From Pseudomonadota bacterium (GTDB lineage: Bacteria; Desulfobacterota; Desulfobacteria; Desulfobacterales; Desulfobacteraceae), in contig JAHIVS010000338.1 in the NCBI GenBank assembly GCA_018816605.1, forward strand, positions 1 to 14,437: 14,437 nt of DNA. The letters run 5' to 3'. A program made the position numbers and the translations under genes. Shown here one piece after another: positions 14,081 through 14,437 of this stretch. The notes under the pieces were generated by a model, which worked only from the letters and a program-made list of their open reading frames with translations, did no database searches and had not been told where the DNA came from. Each line of letters begins with the position of its first letter. Position 1 is the stretch's first letter.

Positions 14081-14128
14081 AAAAAAGCCATCAAGGAATC
14101 CCCTGCCGGGGAATAACCTTCATGGCTT
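14081..14128 (-). terminator. Intrinsic terminator
   Basis: Read on the - strand, AAGCCATGAAGG pairs with CCTTGATGGCTT (one mismatch). Inside is a further CCCC/GGGG stem closed by GGCA, and the hairpin is followed by four more T. It ends transcripts coming from the right and stands just before the TonB receptor remnant. Confidence 0.75.
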
Positions 14129-14213
14129 AATATCTTAATATAGATGCTGCAATGCCTTCTGGGCCCTGCAGTCAGAACTCAATAAATTTCATTATCCTCT
14201 GATAATGATTCAG
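14129..14213 (-). ncRNA. Candidate short transcript or leader RNA (body up to the terminator)
   Basis: From a possible start near 14213 to the terminator at 14081 an RNA of about 130 bases would be made. It would fold into a 5' hairpin with perfect 8-base arms (TCATTATC / GATAATGA, loop of four, 14208-14189), a weaker hairpin CTGCA / TGCAG (14171-14147) and the terminator. A six-codon frame, MKFIEF, begins at 14192. It could be a small RNA, or the former leader of the TonB receptor. Expression is inferred only. Confidence 0.3.
14189..14208. promoter_or_regulatory. Everted GATAAT repeat, possible Fur-type site
   Basis: TCATTATC and GATAATGA are separated by four bases. GATAAT is the unit of Fur boxes, but here the units point outward rather than inward. 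Just downstream of the possible promoter and ahead of a TonB receptor remnant, iron control is plausible. Confidence 0.3.
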
Positions 14214-14219
14214 ACAGGT

Positions 14220-14248
14220 TTACTAAAAGACTCCTCTGGGTTTGTCAA
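14220..14248 (-). promoter_or_regulatory. Possible promoter
   Basis: On the - strand a perfect TTGACA (14248-14243) is followed after 17 bases by TAGTAA (14225-14220); a TTTAGT at 15 bases is an alternative. The -35 element is good and the -10 poor. Confidence 0.38.
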
Positions 14249-14344
14249 GTGATTTGTGTAGTTGTGTACAAGTTCTCGATTTTCTTCCTTGCATAGTGTT
14301 AGCGGCGGCGTGAAAATGTCATAAAATGCCTGGTTTGAAAATGC

Positions 14345-14390
14345 GTATTAAAAAGGGCCGGCGAACCATTCATTTTTAGCTCCGCCGGCC
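14345..14390 (-). terminator. Intrinsic terminator of the gene at the right edge
   Basis: On the - strand GGCCGGCG (14390-14383) and CGCCGGCC (14363-14356) form a perfect 8-base GC stem with a 19-base loop, followed by C and five T. It lies 8 bases after a stop codon. Confidence 0.72.
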
Positions 14391-14397
14391 ATAATAT

Positions 14398-14437
14398 TTA
14401 TTCAGTTTTCTCTTTTCGCATTCTATAGCTGTCTCCT
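14398..14437 (-). CDS. C-terminal end of an unidentified protein, cut by the window edge
   Basis: In one - strand frame the last 13 codons read GDSYRMRKEKTE and a TAA stop at 14400-14398, directly ahead of a strong terminator. The basic tail and the terminator make a gene end plausible. Too little is present to name it. Confidence 0.4.
   Translation of the reverse strand, partial: GDSYRMRKEKTE

Noticed and set aside
13413..14437. CRISPR array, tRNA or integron attC site in the non-coding right end
   Set aside because: No repeated spacing, no cloverleaf and no attC core pair could be seen.

Overview
The window looks like chromosomal DNA of an anaerobic Gram-negative bacterium, most probably a Desulfobacterota (Desulfobacteraceae-like) sulfate reducer. 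This is inferred from the style of the genes: an NMT1-PAS hybrid kinase, a DUF294 nucleotidyltransferase, HD-GYP and RsbW-like signalling proteins, a TonB receptor remnant and an AGPS-type oxidase. No rRNA or marker gene fixes the taxonomy.

Layout. Positions 1-1071 (- strand) hold two unrecognised genes in tandem, the second running off the left edge. Positions 1182-3381 (-) hold a broken hybrid histidine kinase whose original order was periplasmic NMT1-type sensor, membrane segment, PAS, PAS, kinase core, receiver. It has lost the end of the sensor and nearly the whole kinase core through two internal deletions, each of which shifts the frame. Positions 3599-6733 are a signalling block: an RsbW-type ATP-binding protein (-) lies back to back with a DUF294 nucleotidyltransferase and a GAF/HD-GYP c-di-GMP phosphodiesterase (+).

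Positions 6742-12276 (-) are the most interesting part, a very tight four-gene operon: a FadR-type acyl-CoA regulator, an FAD glycerol-3-phosphate dehydrogenase (GlpD), an FGGY-family kinase and an FAD oxidase resembling alkyl-dihydroxyacetonephosphate synthase (AGPS). Two of the three junctions are 4-base start/stop overlaps and the third is 8 bases. Upstream is a good sigma70-like promoter whose -10 element lies inside a 17-bp sequence that closely matches the E. coli FadR operator. The regulator also keeps the residues with which E. coli FadR reads DNA. Together these suggest a fatty-acyl-controlled operon that makes glycerol phosphate and DHAP and feeds an AGPS-like enzyme, possibly for glycerol ether lipids. 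The biochemical role is inferred.

Positions 12440-13385 (-) hold a small unknown gene and a YbaK/EbsC-type aminoacyl-tRNA deacylase. Positions 13413-14437 are mostly non-coding: palindromes, a roughly 100-codon remnant of a TonB-dependent receptor, two strong intrinsic terminators on the - strand, and between them a possible short transcript. The right edge carries the probable last 12 codons of another - strand gene.
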